Both the position numbers and the translations under genes were made by a program. From Elysia chlorotica (taxonomy: Eukaryota; Mollusca; Gastropoda; Plakobranchidae), in contig RQTK01000002.1 of assembly GCA_003991915.1 (NCBI GenBank), positions 122,595-186,594 on the forward strand: 64,000 bases of DNA. The letters run 5' to 3'. The first letter of the stretch is position 1, and the number at the start of each line of letters is the position of its first letter. The notes below the pieces were generated by a model, which had not been told where the DNA came from, searched no databases, and was given only the letters and a program-made list of their open reading frames with translations. Below are positions 41,172-53,100 of this stretch, in pieces.

Positions 41172-44100
41172 ATTATTATAACAAATAAAAGTATGAGAAT
41201 TGACCGTTGAATGAATGCTAACATTTTATAATGTCTTTTTTTTCTTTCTTGACTATTTCTGTTTTTCAGCCAGTGCCCAACTCTTGGTGTCCCTGGTGCC
41301 AAATGAAATGTTCCGGTCCGGATACAGACCCAGGATAATTGCCACATGCTCTTCAAACATTGTGGTATGTTAAAAGATGATGTAAACTATATCATTTTGA
41401 TTCTTGATACTTTTTTTCCCTATCAAAATGAAAACCTCTCAAGGTTCTATGAGAAAAGATTATAATGACATATTATTACATTAATAAAAAGATAAACCTT
41501 TCTTATTAGATAAAGCTTTCATATTTAAGTACCCAATTGTTTGAAAAGCCTAATTTTTTCAAACCATGTTGTTTAAAATGAAAATTAAAAAGACTCAATT
41601 ATTGTCAGTATATCAAATTTAAATATTTTTTAAAGGTGTTTTACTGGAATATTGTTTTCTTTTGCAGTGGGGAAAGGATGATATGACTGTTATGCACAGA
41701 GTAAGTAGTTTTAATTTTCCTGATTTTATTAGTTTGTCATTTATGGTCATGGAATCTTTTAAAATGTTTTCTAAAAACTCTATTTGCAGTTGTAATGATA
41801 CCTCTTTTTATTTAATTTTGGAGTTGCATAATTATACTGGTGCCAGATTTCTTGGATTGCTTAATTTTGCTTCATGTTTTTGCTCATTACTCTTTTTTTT
41901 TACCTTGTGGGGAATGGTTATAAATTAAATTTTAGGTTTCTTTGAAACAATGTTTTGTCATTTCTCAGGATTGAAAAATACAAACAAACAAGCACAATTT
42001 TTTTATGGCTTTGTTAGAAAATAGTGTTGCAAAAACGGATTTTTAACAAATTTTGAAGGGTTCATTGAACTATGAAAATTATTAATCAACTGTGCTTATT
42101 TCTTTTTCAGATTTATCAACACCTTTTAATGCTGTTAAAGAGAGGGCATATTCATGTTGGTAAGCAATATTTGAAAGGTGAAAGGTACCTATAGTTATAC
42201 CCATGATATTAAAAGAGTTCATACACTTTTCTTAATTGTGTTAAGGAAAGGGGTGAAATAAAACTTTTTCTCTTAATGCTAGGATTTTTAAAGCTTAATG
42301 TAATCACTTTATTTTATATTCAACAGTCACACATATTTAGTCCTTGTACCCTGTTAGCTTTGTATATTTTTTTTCTAAAGTAGTAAAAATCTTTTCTTTC
42401 TTTTTTTTTTTAGAGCCTTTTCTCTCTTTACAAATTTATTATGAGGTTTAAAGATCTTGACATTTTGCTTAGAAAAGATTCCATATGTATATGAAGTTAG
42501 CAGCATTTCAAATGAGATATTTTGTGAAATTGTAAAGTGCTAGAAGTGTTGTTCAGTCTAATTATTGAAAATAAGCAATTTAAAAAAAAGTGAAATTAAA
42601 AAAAAATTAACACAAAAAAAGAGGAAAGAAACAGAAAAAAGAATAAAATAAAGATTAGTCAGTGTCTTTCTACATCCTAATTCTCATAATTATGCCAATA
42701 TGGTATTAATATCACATGGATACACACCTCCACAAACCACATTTAGCCTGTCAATCCAATGGCAGGCTGAACTCTATCATATTCTCCATGTGGTCTCATT
42801 TGACATTTTTTCTTCTTTACTTACAGCGCCATATGATGCCACACAATCCAATATGGTTGGCCCGTCCCATTCAAAACTCATGTCTCTCTTCTCGGTGCTG
42901 AACTATTGCCTTTACTCTCGAAAAGAAAAGCTGATGGTGAGATTTATCTTACAATTTTTATCCATGAAACTACTCAAAATACTATCCTGTGTTGTGTATT
43001 TTGTCAACAGTCTCATAAAATAATTGGGGATTTTTTTTTTCAATTGTGCTAAGTCATAAGCATCACGTTATACTATTTGTAATCATGAAACCAAAAACCA
43101 TTGCTTTTCTTTTTTTCTAAGATCACTCAATCAAAATCAGAATTCGTTTTTATCTCCTAGTTCACTCCATACTTTATGGACCTGTGGCAGTTGTTTCATC
43201 CCTACATGCTTGAACCCCAAGTTGCTCTCAACCACAACAAGCAGGTGAGTAATAAGATACCTCCATCCGTCAAGTTGTAAATACAGTTCTTTCTTTTCTA
43301 ATTTGGTCACCGTTTGACAAATTTTAGTGCAGTGACTGATAATGAAATTACTCATTTTTTTTGCCAGGTTTTGGCACCCAAAAGAGCCCTCCATTTGCCA
43401 ATTGGCGAATGTAATCCTTTCCTTTCTGATTTGGTCACTTTTTTTTTAACTTTTAAATTTTAGTGTTTATTATTGATATTACTCCTCTTTTTATTCCAAT
43501 GTTCTGACACCCAATAATAGTTTAAAATGTGTCTATATAATTACCCATGCTGATTGGTTGTTTACGTTTACTGTATAGGATCCCCCCAGGGGAATCTAAG
43601 GAGACATAAAGCCCAGATAAAAAGTTGTTTAGGTGGAAATATTCTGAATCTTCGAATGATTAATTTTGATCTTTTATATCTCTAAGAACTAATTGATAAA
43701 ATCTTTTTACCTTTCTCTTTAGGCACTGCTAATGTTTTGGTACAATGTCAGTCAAGATTGTCCTGAGAATCTGCAACAGATGGTGTCAAATCCACACATT
43801 TGCAAAAACATTGCATTTAACTACATCCTGTAAGTTCATAGTTGTGAAGAAAATATAATCTAGTCACACAAATTAAGAACACAAAATAGATTCACTTTTT
43901 AACTGCAAAATATTTATTTTTATCAAACCTAATACAGATGTATTTTCATGTTTTAGATGAACATCAAAGCATTTTAAATATAATTATGCAAAGTGCAATT
44001 CGAGTTATGAGAATTAGATTATGTTATTTGATTAGTAAAAGATATAAACTGCAACACAAAATAAAAACTAAATATACAAGCTCCATAACCCATTAAAGAT

Positions 44101-47100
44101 GAGATGATGATTTAAAAAAACTTGATGAAGTATCCAAAGACATTGAAAAGCTCATCATATCTCACAATGTCAATAGGACTGATTCATCTCATTTTGTACA
44201 TGTGGTTCAAATGAGCAAACACTTTTCTGCACTTTTTTTCATTTACATTGTAATGGAAAAAAAAAAAAAAAAAGAATCACCCAATGGGCACAACATAGCC
44301 GTTACGGTGCTGACGTGCCGTAAAACAAATTCACTCACTCACTCACCCAATCAACTGGAAAATGAAAATTAACTTGTATATGCCTTTTCTCTCATACAGG
44401 GCCGACCATGACGATGAACAAAACATAATCTTTAACAGAGGAATGTTGCCTGCTTACTATGGACTGCTGCGCATGGCTTGTGAGCACTCAAACCACTTTA
44501 TGAGGCAACTTGCTGGACACCAAAACCTACAATGGGCTTTCAAGAATATTTTACCCTATCCACATCAGTATTTACAAGTGAGTAAAAGAATATATGTGGG
44601 ATGCTTAAAAATTTGATTATGTGGTAACAATTGTATGTGCTTATTTCTCCATTTGATTTAAGCTCCATAGGTTTTAAATATTGAAAAACAGTGATTTTGA
44701 TCAGCTAAATAGAGTGAGTTGTAGGCTTGTTGGTTACTTCTTTTTGAGGCTAGAGTAATTCATTTTTATCTCCATTAAAGAAAATTGCCAGCATGTTTTC
44801 CCGTCCGAGGTTTGAAAAGATAACTGGAAAAAGCAGAAAACAATACAACTGTACAAAAATGTATTTCTTACTCTGATGGAGCTATAACACATATAATTTT
44901 TTTCTCTTTATTTCCTGATGTAGCTATAACACATATCATTTCTCTTTATTTCCTGATGTAGCTATAACACATATCATTTTTTTCTCTTTATTTCATTTTC
45001 AGGCCACGGAAGAGCTAACCTGCATGATGAAGATGATGGCTGAGAGGAAGTCGGAGCACTCGCCTGAGGAGGCCAAGCTTGTGGAGAGCTTCAGGAGGGC
45101 GACTCTGGTCATGTGCACTCAGGGCTTGGACCCCAGGGTCATGTGGCAGACCCTTTGTTTGTGAGTATTTTTAACCCAGGAATCCTGGCTATAAAATTTA
45201 TTGTACTCACCTTTCATTTGGTATTTATGCTATTTTCCTATTTTTAGCTCAGAAGGCCAGGATATAATGCAGCATTGAGCTCAGGAGCTTAGATTTCTAA
45301 TGGTTAAGTATCAGCTAATCAAGATATTATGTTTTGGAATGCATTTTCTCTTTTTAACTTGACCTTTGATAACTTTCTCTTTGATTACTGTGTTTCAACA
45401 TTTTATCACAGTGTTTATTATGAGGTAAATTTTGTATTTACCACAAGAGCTGCTTTATTACTAGATTATGGAAGTAACTTTCCTTGAAGTATTTCCACAG
45501 TTATAGAGCATTACTCATTTCATTGTTTTAACCTTTATTTCCTTCCATAACACCAGGGTCTATAAAATCCTGATCCAAACACCAGATGATTATTTGACAC
45601 TCCTATGCCAAAACGGATTGCCGGCTCTAAGTCAGGTAGAGTGTTTTGATCTAATTTTTTGTATTGGCCTTGATGTGTGTTAGGGTATATTATTTAAACT
45701 TTCCATACTCTATGAGCGTAAATGAATAGTTTTGTGTTCCAGAACACACTCACACAACCAAAAAAAAAAAATGCACATGTATATCATTTCAGTTAGTCAA
45801 CATAACTATAAACTGTATACGTTTGACCTTTAGATATATAGTGTGATATATTTGTAGTCAAACACCAGATAGCTCAATCGTTAATGCTTGGCTGAATTTT
45901 ATTCTGTATTTTCACAAGTATTTTTCACTAGCAGAATCAACACTATTTGCCAACTCATTGTTTGATACTGCAATGATGCCAATTTTCTGTAAATTTGCAA
46001 ATTTAGCAAGTAAAGATTCAGTCGCCTATAAATACCAGTAACTATATATAGACCTAAATGTTTAATATAGAAATTATGCTATGCTGTCTTACATTGACAT
46101 GTTCATCAACAACAAATTTTGATCCAGTTGGCATCACTGGCATTGACCAACTAATGGATATGGTAAAATTGTAACTAATTTCTACAAATTGAAGAGGTTT
46201 TCCAAAAAATCTAAATAAGTATTTTATTTAACTTAAAAGATGGTGACGCGTTGTCACATAACGAGAACATTTTTTTCTCTTCTTTCAGTCTTTCTTCATC
46301 ATCTTTACAATGTTCCACGAAGCGACAGCTTGTCATGTCACAGGAGACCTCATTGATGTGCTGCAACTGATTCATGCCCTTCTTATGGCTGCAAAAGATG
46401 GGGAGAGAAAAGGTTTTTCATTTACTTCAGATTCTTTCTATATATTTTTATTCTACTGTACCCAAACTCTTTTTTTGTGTGTGTTTAATTCAATGTTCAA
46501 TATAGAAGATTCCTTGTTTGTAATAATTTTAATGTATCATAACATGATTTTGTTGCATAATTGTATTTACAAACATTCTGTTCTCTAATATTAAGCCTTG
46601 TAGAGGGCAAAAGCAAAAAAAAAAAAGAATGTGACTTCTGGGACCTGATTTGTGAACAGTTATTGATGTAACGTTCATTCAGTTTATCCATTTTTTAATT
46701 TGAAAGGAGACTAAATACAACTTTCTTCAGTGGCAAAAGCCTATGCAAAACTTCTTGAAAAATTTCTTATGGGAAAAAATATTTCAATCGAAAAAGATTT
46801 TTTTTTAAAACCTGGATACACTATTAATTTTTCCCCATGTTGATGAGTAAGATTGCTAGATATTTGGTTCTTAAATATTTATGAAATTTATGCTGCTGAT
46901 TGAAAATAAAAAGCAACCTTTACCCTTAAACATCTTTACTTGAACTTCTTTTTTTGCTAGTCATGCTTGAACATAGCCAAAAAGTAATATTAGGATATAA
47001 CGCTATATTATGTCCATTAAATGTATAAATATTATGTGTTTTTTTTTGCATTCTCTTTTTCTTATTTTCAAGCTGAGATAAGGGCCTCAATCATACATTG

Positions 47101-50100
47101 GAAAGAGTGCAATGATGTTGCCAAAAAGCTTCTGATGTTGTTGAACTCTTTTGTGCCTAATAATCTGCGAGCTATAGCTTTGGGTAAGTGGTGCGCTTCA
47201 CCATACACCAATAAATTTTGTAAAACAATTTTTTTGTTTTCAATTAAGTAGAAAGCTAGATAAGTGATTAAGTTAAAAAGAGAAAAAAATAGAAAAAGAA
47301 ATTGAAATGTAAAAAATGAAAGTGAAGAGTTGAGAGGTGACTACTAGGAGATGTTAAAATTGTTCAAATGTCAATGATGCAATTGTGTTTTTATCCAGTT
47401 CATAGATTTTTGTTTTGTTTGTAGATTGATTTTCTTTATTGAAAAAAACATACACCTTGTGTTTAAAAAATGGAGACTAAATCGATGTTATAATGATTTT
47501 ATTTAATATCTTGATAGTCAGAAATCTGTATAATTTATCATGTAACATTAACAGTCACCCCTTGAATTTGTCTTTGTCTTATAAATGATTTCCAAATAAG
47601 GTTTTGTTTACTGGATTGAGTTTAGGCAAATATCGTCACCTTGCTAAAACAATGGTCTATCCAACCACAATAATCTTTGAATAATTCCCCATCTGTCTGT
47701 TCGCAACGAGAAAAACTGGCTGGGCCAAATTCACCTTCGTTTAAAAAGAAGACCAAGCTTTGAACAGTTTCTTTTGTTTTTCTGGAACCTGCCTATTTTG
47801 AGATATACAATTATGTTAGCAAATTGACAATATGTTGAAATATGTATGAGCCCCATGTTTGCTGTCCTAACTATATATTCTGATCTGTATTGTTCCAGAT
47901 GTACTGCACAAGATGGTCCTTGTTATTCAAAAAGACATAACTCAGTTCCTCACATCATTTCTTCTTCACGCCCACTCTGCCTTTCAAAATTCAAGTGCAC
48001 CAAGTAAGTCCATCTCTTTAGTTTGATTTTCATTTCATATTAGAAAATACATTGAGAAAATGGTGTAGTGGAAATAAAAGTTTTCTTTAAGGCAATGAAA
48101 TTGAACTTTTTGACTTGAATGCCCCCCCCCAAAAAAAAAAAAATAGAAAAGCAATGGTTTTCAAACTTTGATTAAAAAAATTACTTTAACTTCTCTCAAA
48201 TTTAAAAGAGTAATATTACAATTTTTTATATATAGTTTGATATGGCCATATCAAAAACAAAAAAGGTTGGATGATTTTATAGACTCACGTTTTTTGTTGT
48301 TGTTGTTGCTCAGCAGCAATTTAGTGATCAGTTTTGCATTATAACCATCGAAATACTTTATTTTTTTCCGCAGTGAACGTTGGTCCTTTTTACCCTTCAA
48401 GAACATATCAAGGTTTGAGTAACAAAGCTGGTGCTCGTCCTTCAAGACCCCAATTTCAAATGTTTTTGCATGCTGGGCAGCTGGAAGTTCAAAAGGTAAA
48501 TTTTTAAGTGGTTTACACATATCAGAATATACAAATGAAATTTTAAGCTACAAAAGGTAATTCTTTAAGAATATCGAAACAAAATATTTCTACTTTTTAC
48601 CTTGTACCCCAAGTTTTGACCAAATATTGTAAGATCCAAACTAAGCTTTTATAAAATGAACTGTCATGATGTTGAAAAACAAGGGCTATGGTATGTGAGA
48701 TTGGAAATCTTAAAAAACAACAACTTTAAAGGATAATTTTTTTTTGGTGTGTGAAAATTTTTAATTCTTATGGTGAATATTATATTGCTTGATGATGTTT
48801 GAAAAATCCGCTACAACTAAAAAAAAAAAGAAAAAAAAAAAAAAAAGAGAAAACTAGAAAGTATTCAGAACACTGGAAACTTGCCTATGTGTTAGATTTA
48901 CAATTATTCAACTTAAAATCCCAGCACGTATAATGCTGAAATTAGTATTATGGTAGTAATCATTTCTCTGGGTTATGTATTCTCAAAACTGAGGTGTTTG
49001 TTATGGTAATATAAAGATATGCTGAAAGAAATGTTTCATTGTCATAATCAATATGTGATATTTAATGGCCAAGAAATGTTTTCTGTCACCTATTATGATC
49101 ACAATATTTAGATAAAATCTGTTTGATTCAACAGGGATCTGATGATGACTATGATCGTGCTCTATTGAGCTACTATGAACCCTACCATCGCCTGATTGAC
49201 AGAATGTGTAGGATGGCCATCAATCTGAAAATGCTCAATGCTGATTTGATCAACTTGTGTAAGTGGGATAAGAACAGATAAGATAATATAAAGTTTATTC
49301 ACGTGCAAAGGAATTTAGATTTACTAGCAAAAACAAGCATTGTGACATTAAAATAAGTACATAAATAGCATACTCCATGATCAATATCTCTATGCTACAC
49401 ACTTTATTCCATTTCTAAGAACATTTGATGGTATCAAGCTATCATCGTCATCATGTGCCGTGCTTCATAGCGTTGGCGATCATGTCCTTCCAGGCTGCTC
49501 GATCCTTTGTTGCCTTCAGCACCTCCATCACATCTGCCGCATTCAGGCACAAAACTAGACTGTCTATTAGCTTTTCTCTCTGTCTTTCTCTTCTCTTTTT
49601 CCCTTCAAGCATTCCTGTCATGACAAGGTGTTTGAGTTTTTCTCCTCTCACAGCATGCCCTATAAATGACGACTGACGTTTTCGTATTTTATTAATAAGA
49701 GATCTTCCTGAGTCTGCCTTATTTTAGACTTCTTTGCTGTCCAGGTATACAAAGCATTCGCCTAAGAAACACGTCTCTACGGCCTCAAGTTTCTTTTGGG
49801 CTTGTTTGGATATATCCAAGCCTCGCATCATACATTAAAATGGGTTCTATTTAGCATTGCAGGACCTTTTTTCTCGTTTTGATGGATAGAAGCTTGTTCG
49901 TAAAAACATGTTTCATCTTTCCGAAATTCCTCTTTGCCTGGGCTATTCTAGACATATTTCTGTGTTGTTTCGTCCGTCGCTTGTGATGTGAGTTCCAAGG
50001 TATTTATTATATTATTTATTATTTAAGTTAGTATCAAGCTATAGATCAGAATTAATATTACATTATATTTGATTCCCATATCTGCCTGTTCTTGAAGGGG

Positions 50101-53100
50101 TTTGCAGGGTTGAGAAGAGTCCACAAAATCATCATAATGTTTCTTGTTATGTAACATTTACTTCTTCTAACATGTTTTTCTTTCCTTTCCCCTCTCCCTT
50201 TGCTGTTGTTTTTTTTTTCTCCATATAGATGCAATGGTTGCTTATGAGGGTGTGCCATTACATTTACCTTACTTTGCAAAGATGTGGAATGAAATCATGG
50301 AGACGTCTCAGGTTAGTAAAGATATTATAATAAAAAAAAAAAATTGAAAAAGGAAAAGAAAGAAAGAAAAAAGGATCTCCGCTTATTATTTAATGCACCT
50401 ACAAAAGTTATGTTGAGTTCTGTGCATAGAGGAGAATGTCTCTCCCAAGACTTTTTTGTATTGTTTGTATTTTTTTTTTGTAATGCAGGTACTTGAATGT
50501 GGCAGGTCAGCTTTTTATAAAAGAACATACCTTATAGCTGATCCTGTGAAAAACCTGCGAACATTATTTGTTCTCTAAAACCTAATAATACTAAATACTG
50601 AGCAGTACTTGCGGCAAATCAGCTCTGATTTAGTTGATTATGTACATCATCTGCACACATTATTTTGAGAAGAAGAAAAAAGAGGGAAACAAATATTTGT
50701 TTTGAAGTTTGATTTTTAAGTTGGAATGATCACACAAAAGATATAAAAACATATTTGTTTCAAAGTAAAACATTTCTTCTGGGTTATGGTAATTTTTCCT
50801 AAATTGATGATATTTTTTGTTTTTTGACTGAGTGAAAAGAAATGGAATTGACTCATCATTCCTTCAATTTTTTAAATATTTTCCTCCAGACGGCAGATCC
50901 GGACCACATGCTTGTGAACACCTTGTGCAAGTGCAACTCTTTTATAGACTATATTGAGACTGTGCTGATGGATGAGAGGAGGTCCCTGAACAACGACTAC
51001 ATCTACACATTCTTTAAAAACTTCTTTCCAAGGGTAAGATTTTTTTTTTTTAATGGCTCTCGTATACAGTTTGACATTAAATTATTTATAATTGTATTTG
51101 TGTGTTAAATACTGAGACAATTAAAAACTTCTTTCCAAGGGTAAGATTGGCTCTCCCCCCCCCCCCCCTTTTTTTTTTTTTAATGGCTCTCGTATACAGT
51201 TTGATTAAACTATTGTGAGTGTGATAAATACTGAGACATCAAACAGTATTTAGTGCTACATTTGGTAAACAAATCGTCAGTAAGGTGTTTTTGTTTTTGT
51301 TTCTGGTTTGTGTTTTACATAATTGAAAAAAAGTCCATGAATTGATCAATATTTTAGGAAATAATTCATTAATATTTTCAACTTAGAACTCTTGGCTCCT
51401 AAAATTATATTCCATGTTTTATGTTGAAGGTTTTACATTTGTTCACTAATTTAACTTTTTCTTATTTCATACAAAATTGATATCAGAAAGAAAATTATTT
51501 GCAAATTGATACGCTTGCTTTGATCACTGAAAAAGTAAATGTATACTACTAAATGTAACAGGTTATAATGTGAAGATCCTATATTTTTACATGAAAAATC
51601 ATAGTGTCGGTTTTTTTTTGTCTTTTATAAAATTTTTACGAAAGAATGATTGCATGTCTTATGAATTTAAACACAGTGGATTATATGCTATATGCAGATC
51701 AGGATTGTATCATAGTTGTTTTATAAGCTAAAATCTCTTTTAAATTTATATTCTTTATGCTAATGAAGTTTTCAATGACATTTTTAACTTCCACAGGTTC
51801 ATGAACATGTTGTTGCTGATGGAGGTCAAAACTTAACTCTGAACTTGGTTGCATCCATTCTCGCTGAAGCAGACACTTTACAGAGGAATGACAAAGAGAG
51901 AGATGCTGTGATTATTCTCAGCAGATTGCTAGGGGTAGGTTGAGCTTGCCTCCTTTGTAAGAGAATTGAGGGCAGAAAATAGATTCTATATGTTTTTCGA
52001 TAATTTAAAACTTTAAACATCTTAAGAAATACAGTTGCAATAGTTTTCAAATTGGTATTGTCTGAACAAAGAGCTAAATCAACGATAAAGACTAATTTTA
52101 GGACCCAGTATATGTTTTTCTGTTACATAAACTTATCCATCCTCTAACATTAATCAATTCAACGATGTTGTGTTAGTTTAGTACTTGTTCATTTTCTATG
52201 CACTATAATACGGGTATCAATGGCATTGTAGGATATTGACATCAGGAAAAGTCAGTATTGTTAGCCACCACACCAAATGTACAAGATGAAAACTAAAGTC
52301 AGTTGTTTGCTGTTTTTTTAATGTCAGTCCTAGATATTTTATCTTCTCTACAATAATATACATTCATCCAAGATATGAAACAAAACTTGAAAACTTGAAA
52401 ATAAATCATAAATTGGGTTTACTGATACTGTGATAGCTTTGTTTGAGAAATAGTAGAATTTATGTAAAAATGGCCATTTAAAAAAAATATTTTTTGTCCT
52501 TCATAAGGACAAAAAATAGTAAATTTTACTGCTCTTGAGAGATATGCTTTTTTTAAGATAACTCATTCTTTTAAGGATAATGCTAGGCTTTTCAACGTTG
52601 TAGAAAGAAAAATCAACTTAAATAGGAATCTGTAGATAAAAGTAATCAAGAAATATCTGAGACCTAGAAGGAGCAAGAATGACTGAGGAATGTATCCGAG
52701 AAGTTAAAATTTATTTATAAAAAATATTCATGTTATATTATAGTAAATGCTTATTGTTTTGTTTATTGAATGAAACTGCAAGAGTGGAATTACATTCATA
52801 TATACAGTGGAATCTATTTAAGATAAACCCTCATCCTGAAAGAATGTCGCTTTATATAGAATATTTCCGATCCAATCCATTTTTTTCTTCTTTACACAGT
52901 CACTGTTTAATAAACTTTAGGCTGTCCCCAAGAGGCTTATCTTAATCAAATTCATCTATACATGGTATAAAGCATTCTGTTGTTTTAAACTTTCACAACC
53001 CCTGTCTTATTTATTATCATTAGGAGCTGCAGGTATATTATATCATAGCGTTGTTTTAACCTTTTACGATTCTATCTTAATTATTATAACAAGAAGCTGC

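Larger units (their letters stand above)
34643..51934 (+). other. USP34: USP34 C-terminal helical region (exons 47-74)
   Basis: These 28 short exons encode the long region after the catalytic core. They align almost continuously with human USP34: RQMFQRL in exon 50, EYFTFLYEFAKL in exon 52, NHNKQALLMFWYNVSQDCPE over exons 62-63, ADHDDEQ and FNRGMLPAYYG in exon 64, HEATACHVTGDL in exon 67 and VAYEGVPLHLPYF in exon 72. Very small exons are 59 (33 bp) and 55 (42 bp). No stop or frame loss is seen. It probably folds as alpha-solenoid repeats that hold substrates or adaptors (inference). Confidence 0.9.

Noticed and set aside
41030-41356. Poly-Cys and poly-Thr reading frames across the TTG repeat
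   Set aside because: They are translations of a microsatellite and of Ns, not genes.
44221-44347. A-run plus ACTC repeat as a gene end
   Set aside because: It lies in intron 63 between two well-aligned exons and looks like a SINE tail.
49425-49676. Plus-strand ORF of 83 codons in the LINE fragment
   Set aside because: The minus-strand frame carries the reverse-transcriptase C-terminal signature; the plus-strand frame is its shadow.
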